46,429 nucleotides of DNA from JBDHTS01 sp044221445. GTDB lineage: Bacteria > Pseudomonadota > Alphaproteobacteria > Micavibrionales > Micavibrionaceae. Position 1 is the stretch's first letter. Every line of letters begins with the position of its first letter. The stretch spans positions 1-46,429 of the forward strand of contig JBGAPF010000019.1 of NCBI GenBank assembly GCA_044221445.1. Reading direction: 5' to 3'. Of the stretch, positions 34,281 to 43,542 are shown one piece after another. The translations under genes were made by a program, and so were the position numbers. A model generated the notes under the pieces. The model saw nothing but the letters and a program-made list of their open reading frames with translations, ran no database searches and was not told the origin of the DNA.

Positions 34281-35441
34281 ATGCCGGAGCTATCTAACGC
34301 GAAACGACCCGATCATGCAACCGCCGCCATTATACTGGCGGACGGAACTGTTTTCTGGGGACGCGGCATCGGCGCGGCGACAAAAACCATCGGCGAAATC
34401 TGCTTCAACACATCGATGACCGGCTATCAGGAAATCCTGACCGACCCGAGCTATGCAGGGCAGATCATCGCTTTTACGTTTCCCCATATCGGCAATACCG
34501 GCGCCAATGACGAGGATATTGAGACCGTCAACCCAGCCGCGCGCGGGCTGATCGTCCATGAAGACCTGACGACGCCGTCAAGCTGGCGATCCTCGAAACA
34601 TCTCGATTCCTGGCTGAAGAGCTATAACCTTCCAGGCATCAGCGGCATAGACACGCGGGCGCTTACGCGCCGCATCCGCGACCTCGGCGCGCCCAACGGC
34701 GTCCTGTGTCATGATCCTTCCGGCACATTCGATATCGACGCCCTTAAGGCCGAGGCCTCGGCATGGCCCGGCCTGGACGGTATGGACCTGGCAAAGGACG
34801 TATCCTGTACCCAGACCTACAAATGGGACGAAACAGGATGGACGCGCGGCCAAGGCTATGGCCGCCTCGAAAAACCGGCGTTTCATGTCGTCGCCATCGA
34901 TTACGGCGCTAAGCGCAACATCCTGCGCTGCCTTGCCGGTACCGGTTGCCGGGTAACGGTTGTGCCCGCGACCGCAACAGCGGAAGACGTGCTGAGTCAT
35001 AATCCCGACGGCATCTTCCTATCCAATGGACCGGGAGACCCTGCGGCAACAGGGGCGTATGCTGTGCCGGTCATCAGGGACCTTTTAAAAACCGGAAAGC
35101 CGATCTTTGGCATTTGTCTGGGCCACCAACTTCTGGCGCTGGCGCTTGGCGGCCAAACCAGGAAAATGCATCTCGGCCACCGGGGCGCAAACCATCCCGT
35201 GAAAGACCTGGAGACCGGCAAGGTCGAAATCACCAGCCAGAACCATGGTTTTTGCGTCCTGCCCGAAAGCCTGCCCGATCATGCAGAAGTGACCCATGTC
35301 AGCCTGTTCGACGGGTCGAACGAAGGTATCCGGTTGAAAGGTAGACCGGTTTTTTCCGTACAATACCACCCCGAAGCCTCCCCTGGCCCTCAGGATAGCC
35401 ATTATCTGTTCGAGCGGTTCGCCAGTTTCATGCGAGCCTGA
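34281..35441 (+). CDS. carA: Carbamoyl-phosphate synthase small subunit
   Basis: CarA hydrolyses glutamine and passes ammonia to CarB for carbamoyl-phosphate, the precursor of arginine and pyrimidines. The 386-residue protein has the N-terminal small-subunit domain (about 15-150) and a class I glutamine amidotransferase domain with nucleophile C279 in GICLGHQL and the H363/E365 pair in QYHPEASPGP. The frame and length are normal. carB does not follow directly: a gene for a secreted protein and two hairpins lie between. Confidence 0.97.
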   Translation: MPELSNAKRPDHATAAIILADGTVFWGRGIGAATKTIGEICFNTSMTGYQEILTDPSYAGQIIAFTFPHIGNTGANDEDIETVNPAARGLIVHEDLTTPSSWRSSKHLDSWLKSYNLPGISGIDTRALTRRIRDLGAPNGVLCHDPSGTFDIDALKAEASAWPGLDGMDLAKDVSCTQTYKWDETGWTRGQGYGRLEKPAFHVVAIDYGAKRNILRCLAGTGCRVTVVPATATAEDVLSHNPDGIFLSNGPGDPAATGAYAVPVIRDLLKTGKPIFGICLGHQLLALALGGQTRKMHLGHRGANHPVKDLETGKVEITSQNHGFCVLPESLPDHAEVTHVSLFDGSNEGIRLKGRPVFSVQYHPEASPGPQDSHYLFERFASFMRA

Positions 35442-35524
35442 TTTATCATGATCATAAAAAAGAACCGCAGCGGAACTATTTCCGTATCGCTTCGTTTGTT
35501 GTTCGAAAGCGCAGGAGAGCGATT

Positions 35525-35920
35525 ATGAAATTTCTTTTTTTATCAACGGCTTTGGTCGGTCTGTTCTTTGTATCGACCTTTATAATCCCGATGCAGCATC
35601 TGCGTGCCGAAGATGTGATACAAATGAATGGCCAGGAAATCGCCATGTCGGGAACGATCACCGAAATGGATAATGACGGGTTTACGCTGAGCACCGGTGA
35701 GACCTCGACCAAGGTGACGCTGGAAAATATGAAGAACAACGCCGCAGACGTTGCCGATCTTTTGAAAGAAGGCATGAAGGTCACGGTGAGGGGCACATTG
35801 ATGAAAGGATCTTTCAACGAGCCGACAATCAATGCTTCCAATATTGCATCTATCCAGCAACCTCTCGTCCCGGGAGCCCCTGTGCCGCCGACCGCCGGAA
35901 GCACGGCTGTGACACCCTGA
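35525..35920 (+). CDS. Small secreted OB-fold-like protein between carA and carB
   Basis: The 131-residue product has an N-terminal signal peptide (MKFLFLSTALVGLFFVSTF) with cleavage near the LRA/ED junction, so the mature protein is about 100 residues. Residues about 38-108 alternate hydrophobic and polar strands (SGTITEMDNDGFTLS, KVTVRGTLM) like a small OB fold of the bacterial DUF5666 or BOF kind. A Pro/Ala-rich tail follows. A strong AGGAG site precedes the ATG. It is a periplasmic protein of unknown function, and it has no obvious link to carbamoyl phosphate. Confidence 0.8.
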   Translation: MKFLFLSTALVGLFFVSTFIIPMQHLRAEDVIQMNGQEIAMSGTITEMDNDGFTLSTGETSTKVTLENMKNNAADVADLLKEGMKVTVRGTLMKGSFNEPTINASNIASIQQPLVPGAPVPPTAGSTAVTP

Positions 35921-35946
35921 AACCATTTATCGAAATATGCGCATAG

Positions 35947-35998
35947 AAGGCGGTTTAAACTTGCAGTTTAAGCCGCCTTCCCTTAGAGACTAGGTCTC
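35947..35998 (+). terminator. Two hairpins between the OB-fold gene and carB
   Basis: A 14-base stem (35947-35960 with 35966-35979, one G-T pair, core AAGGCGG/CCGCCTT) and a short second hairpin (GAGAC at 35986-35990 with GTCTC at 35994-35998) lie just before carB. The first lacks a long T tract, so it may be an attenuator or weak terminator rather than a full stop for transcription. Confidence 0.5.
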
Positions 35999-36029
35999 AG
36001 TGCATAATCGATAAAAGGTCCAGGGCTTC

Positions 36030-39000
36030 ATGCCGAAACGCACTGATATAAAAACCATCTGCATCATTGGCGCGGGACCCATCGTTATTGGTCAGGCCTG
36101 CGAGTTCGACTATTCCGGAACCCAGGCCTGCAAGGCGCTGAAAGAGGAAGGGTACCGAGTCGTTCTCGTCAATTCCAACCCCGCCACCATCATGACTGAC
36201 CCGGACATGGCCGACGCGACCTATGTCGAACCGATCACTCCTGGCATCGTCGCAAAAATTCTGGAACGGGAGCGTCCCGATGCATTGCTGCCGACCATGG
36301 GCGGGCAGACCGCGCTCAATACCGCGCTGGCGCTCGATGCGGACGGAACGCTCAAACGCCTCGGTATCGAACTGATCGGCGCGAAGGCCGATGTGATCGA
36401 CCGCGCTGAAGACAGGCAAAAATTCAAGGAATGCATGAACGAGCTCGGGCTTGAGAGCGCCCGAAGCAAGATGGTGCACAGCTACGATGAAGGTATCGAG
36501 GCGCTGAAACATGTCGGTCTGCCCGCCATCATCCGCCCTTCCTTCACTTTAGGCGGCACCGGCGGCGGCATTGCCTATAACCGCGAGGAGTTCGAACATA
36601 TCGTCCGCGAGGGCCTCGATGCCTCGCCCGTTCGCCAGGTGCTGGTTGAGGAATCGCTGCTGGGCTGGAAAGAATATGAGATGGAGGTCGTCCGCGACCG
36701 GAACGACAACTGCATCATCGTCTGCTCGATTGAAAACATAGACCCGATGGGGGTGCATACAGGCGATTCCATCACCGTAGCCCCGGCCCTGACCCTTACC
36801 GACAAAGAATACCAGGTCATGCGCAACGCCTCGATTGCGGTACTGCGCGGCATCGGAGTCGAGACGGGCGGGTCGAACGTGCAGTTCGCCATCAATCCCC
36901 ATGATGGACGGATGATCGTCATCGAGATGAACCCGCGAGTCAGCCGGTCTTCAGCGCTGGCGTCGAAAGCCACTGGCTTCCCTATCGCCAAGATCGCGGC
37001 AAAACTCGCCGTCGGCTATACGCTGGACGAGCTGAAAAACGATATTACCGGCGGACGCACCCCTGCCAGCTTCGAGCCGACGATCGATTACGTCGTGACG
37101 AAAATTCCGCGTTTCGCGTTCGAAAAATTCAAAGGCACGCAGCCTTTCCTGACCACGTCGATGAAATCGGTGGGAGAAGTCATGGCCATGGGCCGCAGCT
37201 TTGAAGAATCGATGCAAAAGGCGCTTCGCTCCCTGGAAAAGTCACTGACGGGTTTCGACGAAATCCCGATGGGAGATTCGGGCGAAGAACCGCATCCCGA
37301 CCAGATCCGGGCAAAACTCGCCCAGCCCACGCCTCAGCGTATCCTGTATATAGCCCAGGCCATGCGTCACGGGTTCAGCGATGCCGACATCCACTCAATC
37401 ACTAAATACGACCCATGGTTCCTCGAACGCATCCGCCATATTATAGAGACGGAGGCCTCGGTCCGCGAAAAGGGCCTGCCTGTCGCGGCCGATGGATGGC
37501 TGACACTGAAAAAAACAGGGTTCTCCGACGCTAGGTTGGCAAAACTGGTGGGCGTCACGGAAACGAAAGTACGAAAGGCGCGTCAGAAACACGGCGTCCG
37601 GCCTGTCTACAAGCGCGTCGATTCCTGTGCGGGGGAGATACCGTCAGAAACGCCTTATATGTATAGCTGCTATGAGACCGGCAACGAAAGCGAATGTCAG
37701 CCGACGGATAAAAACAAGATCGTCATCCTGGGCGGAGGACCGAACCGGATCGGCCAGGGGATCGAATTCGACTATTGCTGCTGCCATGCCTGCTTTGCCC
37801 TGACCGGCGCCGGATTCGAGACCATTATGGTCAACTGCAACCCGGAAACGGTCTCGACCGATTACGATACCTCCGACCGGCTGTACTTCGAACCGCTGAC
37901 GGCGGAAGACGTTTTCGAGTTGATCCATGCGGAATCGCAGAACGGCAAAATCGTCGGTGTCATCGTCCAGCTTGGGGGGCAGACGCCGCTTAAGCTTGCG
38001 CAGGCCTTGCAGGATGAAGGCATTCCCATCCTCGGCACGTCGCCCGACGCCATCGACCTGGCCGAAGACCGTGAGCGGTTCCAGAAACTGCTGCATCAAT
38101 TGAAACTACGCCAGCCGCCGAACGGCATCGCCAAAAGCGAGAAGCAGGCGCTGGAGATCGCGGAAGGAATCGGATTTCCGCTCGTCGTGCGCCCTTCTTA
38201 TGTTCTTGGCGGCCAGGCGATGGAGATCGTCCACGGCATGGACGACCTGAAACGGTATATCAAGACCGCCGTGCATGTTTCGGGATCGTCGCCCGTGCTG
38301 CTCGATCGCTATCTGCGCAGCGCCATCGAAGTGGATGTCGACGCGCTGTCCGACGGTAAACAGGTTTATGTGTCAGGCATCATGGAGCACATCGAGGAAG
38401 CCGGAGTTCACTCAGGCGATTCCGCCTGTGTGCTGCCGCCTCATTCCCTGCCTTACAAAACGGTGCGGGAACTGGAAAAACAGACGATCCAGCTGGCGAA
38501 GGCGCTGAAAGTCGTCGGCCTGATCAATGTCCAGTTCGCCCTGAAACATAACCGTGATACGGGGGAGCAGGATATTTATATCCTTGAGGTCAACCCGCGC
38601 GCCAGCCGTACCGTGCCCTTTGTGGCGAAGGCGACGGGTGTGCCGGTGGCGAAAATCGCCGCCCTTCTTATGGCAGGCAAACCGTTGAGCGATTTCAGCG
38701 ATATGCTAGTCGGCATGTCGCATAACCATACGGCCGTGAAAGCGCCCGTGTTCCCATTCAGCCGATTCCCCGGCGTCGATCCCCTGCTCGGCCCTGAAAT
38801 GAAATCGACCGGCGAAGTGATGGGCATCGATACTGACATGGCGCAGGCTTTTGCCAAGTCCCAGATCGCGGCGGGGACGAACCTGCCGCGCGAAGGCATG
38901 GTGTTTTTGTCTGTCAAGGATCCGGACAAGGAAGATGCCGTCGAACTGGCCCGAGACCTCGTTGAAATGGGTTTCACACTGACCGCAACCACAGGCACCT

Positions 39001-39320
39001 GCAAATATCTCCAGAGCCAGGGGCTTAAGGTCCAACAGATCAATAAAGTGATGGAAGGCCAGCCGCATATCGTGGATGCGATCATCAACGGCCAGATCGC
39101 TCTTATGATTAATACGACGGCGAAAGGGCCGCAGGCCTTCGCGGATTCCGATAACATCCGCCGGGTCGCCCTGATGTACCGCATCCCGCATTACACGCTT
39201 CTGTCCGCAGCCAAGGCCGGAGTCCAGGCGATCCGCGCCATCCGCGCACGGGATATTCAGGTCGCCCCTCTGCAGGATTATTTCACGAAGGACGATAAAG
39301 CCCAAGCCTTTGGATCTTGA
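36030..39320 (+). CDS. carB: Carbamoyl-phosphate synthase large subunit
   Basis: CarB makes carbamoyl phosphate from bicarbonate, ammonia and two ATP. The 1096-residue protein has two ATP-grasp halves (about 1-400 and 560-950) each with the IGAGPIVIGQACEFDYSG / GGGPNRIGQGIEFDYCC type start, an oligomerisation domain (about 410-555) and a C-terminal MGS-like domain (about 950-1096) with the TGTCKYLQ allosteric loop. Length is normal for the fused bacterial form. AGGG lies 5 bases before the ATG. A terminator follows at 39424. Confidence 0.97.
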   Translation: MPKRTDIKTICIIGAGPIVIGQACEFDYSGTQACKALKEEGYRVVLVNSNPATIMTDPDMADATYVEPITPGIVAKILERERPDALLPTMGGQTALNTALALDADGTLKRLGIELIGAKADVIDRAEDRQKFKECMNELGLESARSKMVHSYDEGIEALKHVGLPAIIRPSFTLGGTGGGIAYNREEFEHIVREGLDASPVRQVLVEESLLGWKEYEMEVVRDRNDNCIIVCSIENIDPMGVHTGDSITVAPALTLTDKEYQVMRNASIAVLRGIGVETGGSNVQFAINPHDGRMIVIEMNPRVSRSSALASKATGFPIAKIAAKLAVGYTLDELKNDITGGRTPASFEPTIDYVVTKIPRFAFEKFKGTQPFLTTSMKSVGEVMAMGRSFEESMQKALRSLEKSLTGFDEIPMGDSGEEPHPDQIRAKLAQPTPQRILYIAQAMRHGFSDADIHSITKYDPWFLERIRHIIETEASVREKGLPVAADGWLTLKKTGFSDARLAKLVGVTETKVRKARQKHGVRPVYKRVDSCAGEIPSETPYMYSCYETGNESECQPTDKNKIVILGGGPNRIGQGIEFDYCCCHACFALTGAGFETIMVNCNPETVSTDYDTSDRLYFEPLTAEDVFELIHAESQNGKIVGVIVQLGGQTPLKLAQALQDEGIPILGTSPDAIDLAEDRERFQKLLHQLKLRQPPNGIAKSEKQALEIAEGIGFPLVVRPSYVLGGQAMEIVHGMDDLKRYIKTAVHVSGSSPVLLDRYLRSAIEVDVDALSDGKQVYVSGIMEHIEEAGVHSGDSACVLPPHSLPYKTVRELEKQTIQLAKALKVVGLINVQFALKHNRDTGEQDIYILEVNPRASRTVPFVAKATGVPVAKIAALLMAGKPLSDFSDMLVGMSHNHTAVKAPVFPFSRFPGVDPLLGPEMKSTGEVMGIDTDMAQAFAKSQIAAGTNLPREGMVFLSVKDPDKEDAVELARDLVEMGFTLTATTGTCKYLQSQGLKVQQINKVMEGQPHIVDAIINGQIALMINTTAKGPQAFADSDNIRRVALMYRIPHYTLLSAAKAGVQAIRAIRARDIQVAPLQDYFTKDDKAQAFGS

Positions 39321-39423
39321 TTTATATTATGTAAATATATTCTCATTAGGCAAGATATGTTGACTTAACCACCAAATCTTTTTACTTTTATAGCCATCAG
39401 ATCATTTGTGATCCCGAGAGCAT

Positions 39424-39450
39424 CCCGTCCGGTGGACGGGTTTATTTTTT
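39424..39450 (+). terminator. Terminator after carB
   Basis: CCCGTCC (39424-39430) pairs with GGACGGG (39434-39440) around GGT, followed by TTTATTTTTT. It lies only 20 bases before the greA start, so the upstream part of the open greA frame is non-coding. Confidence 0.92.
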
Positions 39451-39470
39451 GGAAGAAAGCGGAGCGCGTT

Positions 39471-39947
39471 GTGGAAAAAATCCCGATGACAAAGGGCGGT
39501 TTCGAAGCTCTCGAAGCCGAACTGAAAAAGCTGAAAAGCATCGAGCGCCCCGCTGTGATCGAGGCCATCGCCGAAGCGCGCGGCCATGGCGATCTCTCGG
39601 AAAACGCCGAGTACCATGCCGCCCGCGAACGCCAAAGCTTCATCGAAGGCCGCATCCAGGAACTGGAGGCGGTCGTTTCGGCCGTGCAGATCATCGATTT
39701 CTCAGGATTCGACGGCGATACCGTGAAATTCGGGGCGACCGTAAAAATCGCCGACGAGGACACGGATGCCGAATTTACGTACCAGATCGTGGGCCACTAC
39801 GAAGCGAATGCCGATAAAGGATTGATTTCGGTCAATGCCCCTATCGCACGCGCCCTTATAGGCAAATCCGTCGGCGACAGCGCGCCCGTCCAGACGCCGC
39901 AAGGCAGCAAATCGTACGAAATTCTAGGCGTCAGCTATAAAGGCTGA
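39471..39947 (+). CDS. greA: Transcription elongation factor GreA
   Basis: GreA rescues stalled RNA polymerase by stimulating transcript cleavage. The 158-residue product has the N-terminal coiled coil (residues about 1-75; GHGDLSENAEYHAARERQS tip) and the C-terminal FKBP-like domain (about 80-158). I chose the GTG at 39471: GGAG lies 6 bases before it, the protein length is normal, and the longer frame (from 39408) would run through a terminator. The acidic residues of the coiled-coil tip (DLSENAE) are present. Confidence 0.96.
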   Translation: MEKIPMTKGGFEALEAELKKLKSIERPAVIEAIAEARGHGDLSENAEYHAARERQSFIEGRIQELEAVVSAVQIIDFSGFDGDTVKFGATVKIADEDTDAEFTYQIVGHYEANADKGLISVNAPIARALIGKSVGDSAPVQTPQGSKSYEILGVSYKG

Positions 39948-40141
39948 TTAGGCCGCCGCACTAGCTGGTCCCGTTCATTCTGGGCTATTCTTGCCGCAGC
40001 AGGATCAAAAACCTCTCCCTCTGTTCCTAAGCGTTGTTCTGCCCGTGCACCTGAAACCAGCTTTGCATGTTCACTAGCGGCTTCCGCCCAATCTCTGAAT
40101 GGGGACGCTAAAGTTCTGATAATATTGCTAATTACTGGCAT
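39935..40141 (-). CDS. Small unknown protein, antisense tail overlap with greA
   Basis: A 68-residue frame with a good GGGAG ribosome site 8 bases before its ATG. The product is charged, helical and Ala-rich, with no signal peptide or membrane segment. It overlaps the greA end by 13 bases. I do not recognise it; the ribosome site makes it more than a chance frame. Confidence 0.5.
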   Translation of the reverse strand: MPVISNIIRTLASPFRDWAEAASEHAKLVSGARAEQRLGTEGEVFDPAAARIAQNERDQLVRRPNQPL

Positions 40142-40196
40142 TTTAATCTCCCATTTATGTTCCCTGCATAATTATATGCTCTGGTCAATAAAAAGA

Positions 40197-40670
40197 TCAA
40201 ATTTCTATTGGAACGCCCGCTTCTTCCTTTGCCGCACGAATAGCCAGAGACGATTTGACCGACGTCACGTTCGGCGCGGCGGTCAGTTCGGCCGTCAGGA
40301 AGCGTTGATAGTCATCCCAGTCATGGGCGACGATCTTTAAAAGAAAATCTGTTTCGCCCGCCAGCATGAAACATTCACGCACGCGCGGCCAGGATTTGAC
40401 GCGGTCTTCGAATTTTTTCAGATCGGTTTCCGCCTGGCTGACCAGTTTAACGTTGGCAAACACGGTGACGCCGTATCCCAGCATCTGCGGATCGATGTGG
40501 GCGTGATAGCCGTTGATATACCCCGCCTCCTCCAGAGCCCGGACGCGGCGCAGACAAGGAGGCGCGGAAATGCCGGCAAGTTTGGCGAGTTCGACGTTAG
40601 TGATGCGCCCGTCTTCCTGAAGATTCTTGAGAATTTTCTGGTCGATCTTGTCGAGCTTATTACGTTTCAT
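40197..40670 (-). CDS. Lrp/AsnC-family transcriptional regulator
   Basis: Lrp/AsnC proteins sense amino acids and control their metabolism. This 157-residue protein has an N-terminal helix-turn-helix (LDKIDQKILKNLQEDGRITNVELAKLAGIS) and a C-terminal RAM ligand-binding domain. I chose the ATG at 40670, with AGGAC 7 bases before it; the frame is open to 40772 but the extra 34 residues do not fit the family. It is divergent from the ELM1-like gene, a pairing seen in alphaproteobacteria after greA. The effector is unknown. Confidence 0.94.
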   Translation of the reverse strand: MKRNKLDKIDQKILKNLQEDGRITNVELAKLAGISAPPCLRRVRALEEAGYINGYHAHIDPQMLGYGVTVFANVKLVSQAETDLKKFEDRVKSWPRVRECFMLAGETDFLLKIVAHDWDDYQRFLTAELTAAPNVTSVKSSLAIRAAKEEAGVPIEI

Positions 40671-40804
40671 ACGAACGTCCTGTTTTGTAAAGATATTACC
40701 ATTATAGAAGTTATATTGATATAAAGTTGCGCAGACTTGCAAGCCCCGATCGAAGCGGCGCATATTAAACACAGTTTTCGATGTTTGAAAAGGATCGCCT
40801 GCAT
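40671..40804. promoter_or_regulatory. Divergent promoter region for Lrp-type regulator and ELM1-like gene
   Basis: These 134 bases carry the 5' ends of both genes and are where the regulator would be expected to bind its own promoter. Several A+T-rich blocks are present, but no clear dyad could be assigned. Confidence 0.4.
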
Positions 40805-41752
40805 ATGAAGTGCTGGGTCGTTACTGAAGGCATGGCAGGCACGGAAAACCAGTGTATCGGCGTGGCCGAGGCATTGGGCGTTACGCCAGACATCAAACGG
40901 ATCGGGCTGCGGCAGCCCTGGAAGGCTTTTTCGCCATTTCTTGCGTTCGAACGAAGCTTTTCGTTTACAGGCAGCCCGCTGGAGCCGCCATGGCCGGACC
41001 TTGTGCTGGCGTCCGGTCGTAAAGCCGTGGCGGCGGCGCGCTATATAAAAAAGGCCAGCGGCGGTTCGGTGTTCACGGCCTTTTTGCAAGATCCGCGCAT
41101 TGAGCCGGATGCGTTCGACCTTGTCGCGGTTCCGGCGCATGACGGCGTGCGCGGCGGAAACGTCGTCGTTACGCTCGCGGCGCCGAACCGTATCAACGCC
41201 GAAAAGCTTTCGAACGCCCGCAACGAATGGCAGCCTGTTTTTGAAAGTTTAAGAAATCCGCGCGTCGCCGTGCTGGTCGGAGGAAAAAGCAAAGCTTATA
41301 CGATGACTGAGAAAACAGCCGAAAAGCTTGCCGCATCGTTGCAGGAAATATCGGCGCGGTACGGGCTAATGGTGACGATGTCCCGGCGAACCGGAGAAAA
41401 TAACCAGACCGTCCTGCACTCCGCATTATCCGGGAGCGATGCCTGGGTATGGAACGGCACAGGCGACAATCCCTATTTCGGCATGCTGGCCTGGGCGGAT
41501 TTCATCATCGTCACGGCGGACAGCGTCTCGATGATCTCAGAAGCGGCCACGACCGGGAAGCCCGTTTATATCGCGATGCTGGATGGCGGCAATGAACGTT
41601 TTGCGCGGTTTCATCAAAGCCTAACGGACAGAGGCGTCGCCCGCATTTTTGACGGAAACCTTGAAACTTACGCTTATTCCGCCCTGAACGACGCCGCCCT
41701 TGTCGCAGGCGAAATTTCCGCCAGATTTGCTCAAAAACATAAAATCGTATAG
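40805..41752 (+). CDS. ELM1/GtrOC1-family putative glycosyltransferase-like protein
   Basis: The 315-residue product matches the bacterial relatives of plant ELM1 (COG3660): MKCWVVTEGMAGTENQCIGVAEALG, DLVLASGRKAVAAARYIKKAS, VAVLVGGKSKAYTMT and ADFIIVTADSVSMISEAATTGKPVYI. The fold is GT-B-like, so a nucleotide-sugar transferase activity is possible, but no substrate is known. The plant name should not be taken to mean a fission role. Start at 40805 is preferred (AAGGA upstream). Confidence 0.9.
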   Translation: MKCWVVTEGMAGTENQCIGVAEALGVTPDIKRIGLRQPWKAFSPFLAFERSFSFTGSPLEPPWPDLVLASGRKAVAAARYIKKASGGSVFTAFLQDPRIEPDAFDLVAVPAHDGVRGGNVVVTLAAPNRINAEKLSNARNEWQPVFESLRNPRVAVLVGGKSKAYTMTEKTAEKLAASLQEISARYGLMVTMSRRTGENNQTVLHSALSGSDAWVWNGTGDNPYFGMLAWADFIIVTADSVSMISEAATTGKPVYIAMLDGGNERFARFHQSLTDRGVARIFDGNLETYAYSALNDAALVAGEISARFAQKHKIV

Positions 41753-41781
41753 AAAAGGCCCTATCGACAACATGGTGATTT

Positions 41782-42290
41782 ATGACAAGACACGAAGCGA
41801 TCAAGGCAAGCACCAAGACCGGTGACAACCTGATGGTCCATGAAGCGCGCTCGGATGCGGACTACCATCGCGCCTATCCCATTATCCGCCAGCTTATCCC
41901 TAACCTGGACATGCAGACATATGCGCAACGCGTGTTCGTCGCCCGCGCCACCGGTTACCGTATGTTCGTGGCGGAGATCGATAACGAGGTCATCGGGGTT
42001 ATCGGCATTGTTCCGAACCATAACCTGCATGACGGCTATGTGACCTATATCGAGCACGTCGTGATCGATGAAAAACATCGCGCCACGGATACGGCATATC
42101 ATTGATCGAATTCGCCGAACAGCGGGCGCGTGACGAAGGCTGCAAGCTTATCGAACTGGACACGGACCTCGGTCATGACGAGGCGGAAAACCTGTACCGG
42201 AAAAGCGGTTATAACTATATCGGCAAATATCATCAGAAAGAACTGGACCGTCTGCAAGCCCTGTCGCAGCCCTCGCCGGTGCCTGATTGA
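41782..42290 (+). pseudogene. GNAT acetyltransferase split by a single-base frameshift
   Basis: The first frame (41782-42105) reads 107 residues of a GNAT fold through IEHVVIDEKHR and then stops early. A second frame, entered about 42081-42084, continues as HGYGISLIEFAEQRARDEGCKLIELDT to 42290. Restoring one G in CGC-GCC near 42081 gives the normal KHRGHGYG acetyl-CoA loop and a protein of about 169 residues. Both halves are otherwise well conserved. This is either an error in the sequence or a recent one-base deletion. The substrate is unknown; the type resembles amino-acid or aminoglycoside-family N-acetyltransferases only broadly. Confidence 0.85.
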
Positions 42291-42312
42291 ACAACGACCA
42301 GAAAAACCTGAT

Positions 42313-43300
42313 TCAACCTGTTTTCTGCTGTTGGATGTTTTGGCCAGCGAGACCAGAAATACCCCGCTAGGATCAATAGCGTAATGCCAAGTGTCAAAAC
42401 CGGATCCGGTTTATGGCGATAAAGTGGCTATAGAAAATCTCCATGCCGATAAAGGCAAGGATCAGGGCCAGGCGCATTTCATAGGCGAACCGCCTGATAA
42501 CAGCAGACAAGCGCAAAAAACAGCGACCGCAGGCCAAGGATGGCGAACAGGTTGCTGGTGAAAATGATATAGGGGTCCGTGGTGATGGCAAAAATCGCCG
42601 GAATGCTGTCCACGGCAAAGATCACGTCGGATATCTCGATCAGACACAGGCTCAGGAACAAAGGCGTTGCGTACCGCAACGTACGGCCCGTTGTTTCGTC
42701 CGTCTGGCGGACAAAGAATTTCTGGTTTTCTATCTGTGTCGTGACACGCATGTGTTTACGAAGGAAATTCAGGATTTTATTGTCCTGAAGGTCGACATCC
42801 TCATCCTTGTCGCTCATGAAGAACATGCGAAATCCCGTAAAGATCAGGAATGCGCCAAATATCAGCAAAATCCAGCCGAAGCGGTCGATCAGCATGACCC
42901 CAGCCCCGATCATCACACCACGCAGGATGATGACGCCGATAATGCCCCAGAACAAAACCCTATGCTGATATTTCGGCGGTATTGAAAAATGCATAAAAAT
43001 AAGCGCCATCACGAACAGATTGTCCATCGACAGGCTGAGTTCGATAAAATATCCGGTAAAGAAATTCGCTCCCGATTCCGCCCCAAAGGCATACCAGATC
43101 CACAAACCGAACATACAGGCCAGCGCCATGTAGAAGGAGCACATGGTCAGACTTTCCCTGACAGAGACTTCCTTTTGCTTGCGATGGAGAACGCCAAGGT
43201 CCAAGACCATAAGGGTGCCAACCATGGCCAGGAACAGCGTCCAGACCCAAATCGGTTTGCCCATGAAAACCTGGGTAAGAAGGTCGAATGGAAAATCCAT
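42313..43300 (-). pseudogene. TerC-family membrane protein with frameshifts
   Basis: TerC/Alx proteins are membrane proteins linked to metal (often manganese) export and tellurite resistance. The intact first part (43300 to about 42510) has seven hydrophobic segments and conserved MDNLFVMALIF and IEISDVIFAVDSIPA stretches with the metal-site acidic residues. At about 42509-42520 one extra base shifts the frame: LFFAL should go on as SAVIRRFAYEMRLALILAFIGMEIFY. A second shift at about 42421-42423 (one missing base in an A run on the plus strand) restores HKPDPVLTLGITLLILAG, a natural last helix. The 3' end near 42313 is uncertain because a further shift may be needed to reach a stop. Confidence 0.8.
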
Positions 43301-43542
43301 ATAAAATCACACCCGCCCCCATTGTCAGGGACGGCTCCGTATCACGCTTGTTTGAGGGGGAGATCAGGTCTCGTAAATAGCATGGTAATCCATGATATGT
43401 ACCAAACCTGACCCGTCCATTATATATAGGTTCTCTTTTAAATAAAGTTAAGAGCAGGAAAAACTTAAGTTTTTTGCGAATTTTTTGCCAATTTCATGCA
43501 TAAAAATTGAAAAAGGGCCTTTGTTTGCCTATGGTCGCCCCT
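43301..43542. promoter_or_regulatory. Divergent region between terC-like gene and trmFO
   Basis: These 242 bases hold the 5' regions of both genes. The stretch 43420-43510 is A+T-rich. A short SD-like AAAGGGC lies before the earlier possible trmFO start. I see no coding sequence or confident operator. Confidence 0.4.

Noticed and set aside
43388..43430. Palindromic-looking CCATGATATG region upstream of trmFO as an operator
   Set aside because: The match is short and imperfect; it may be chance in an A+T-rich leader.
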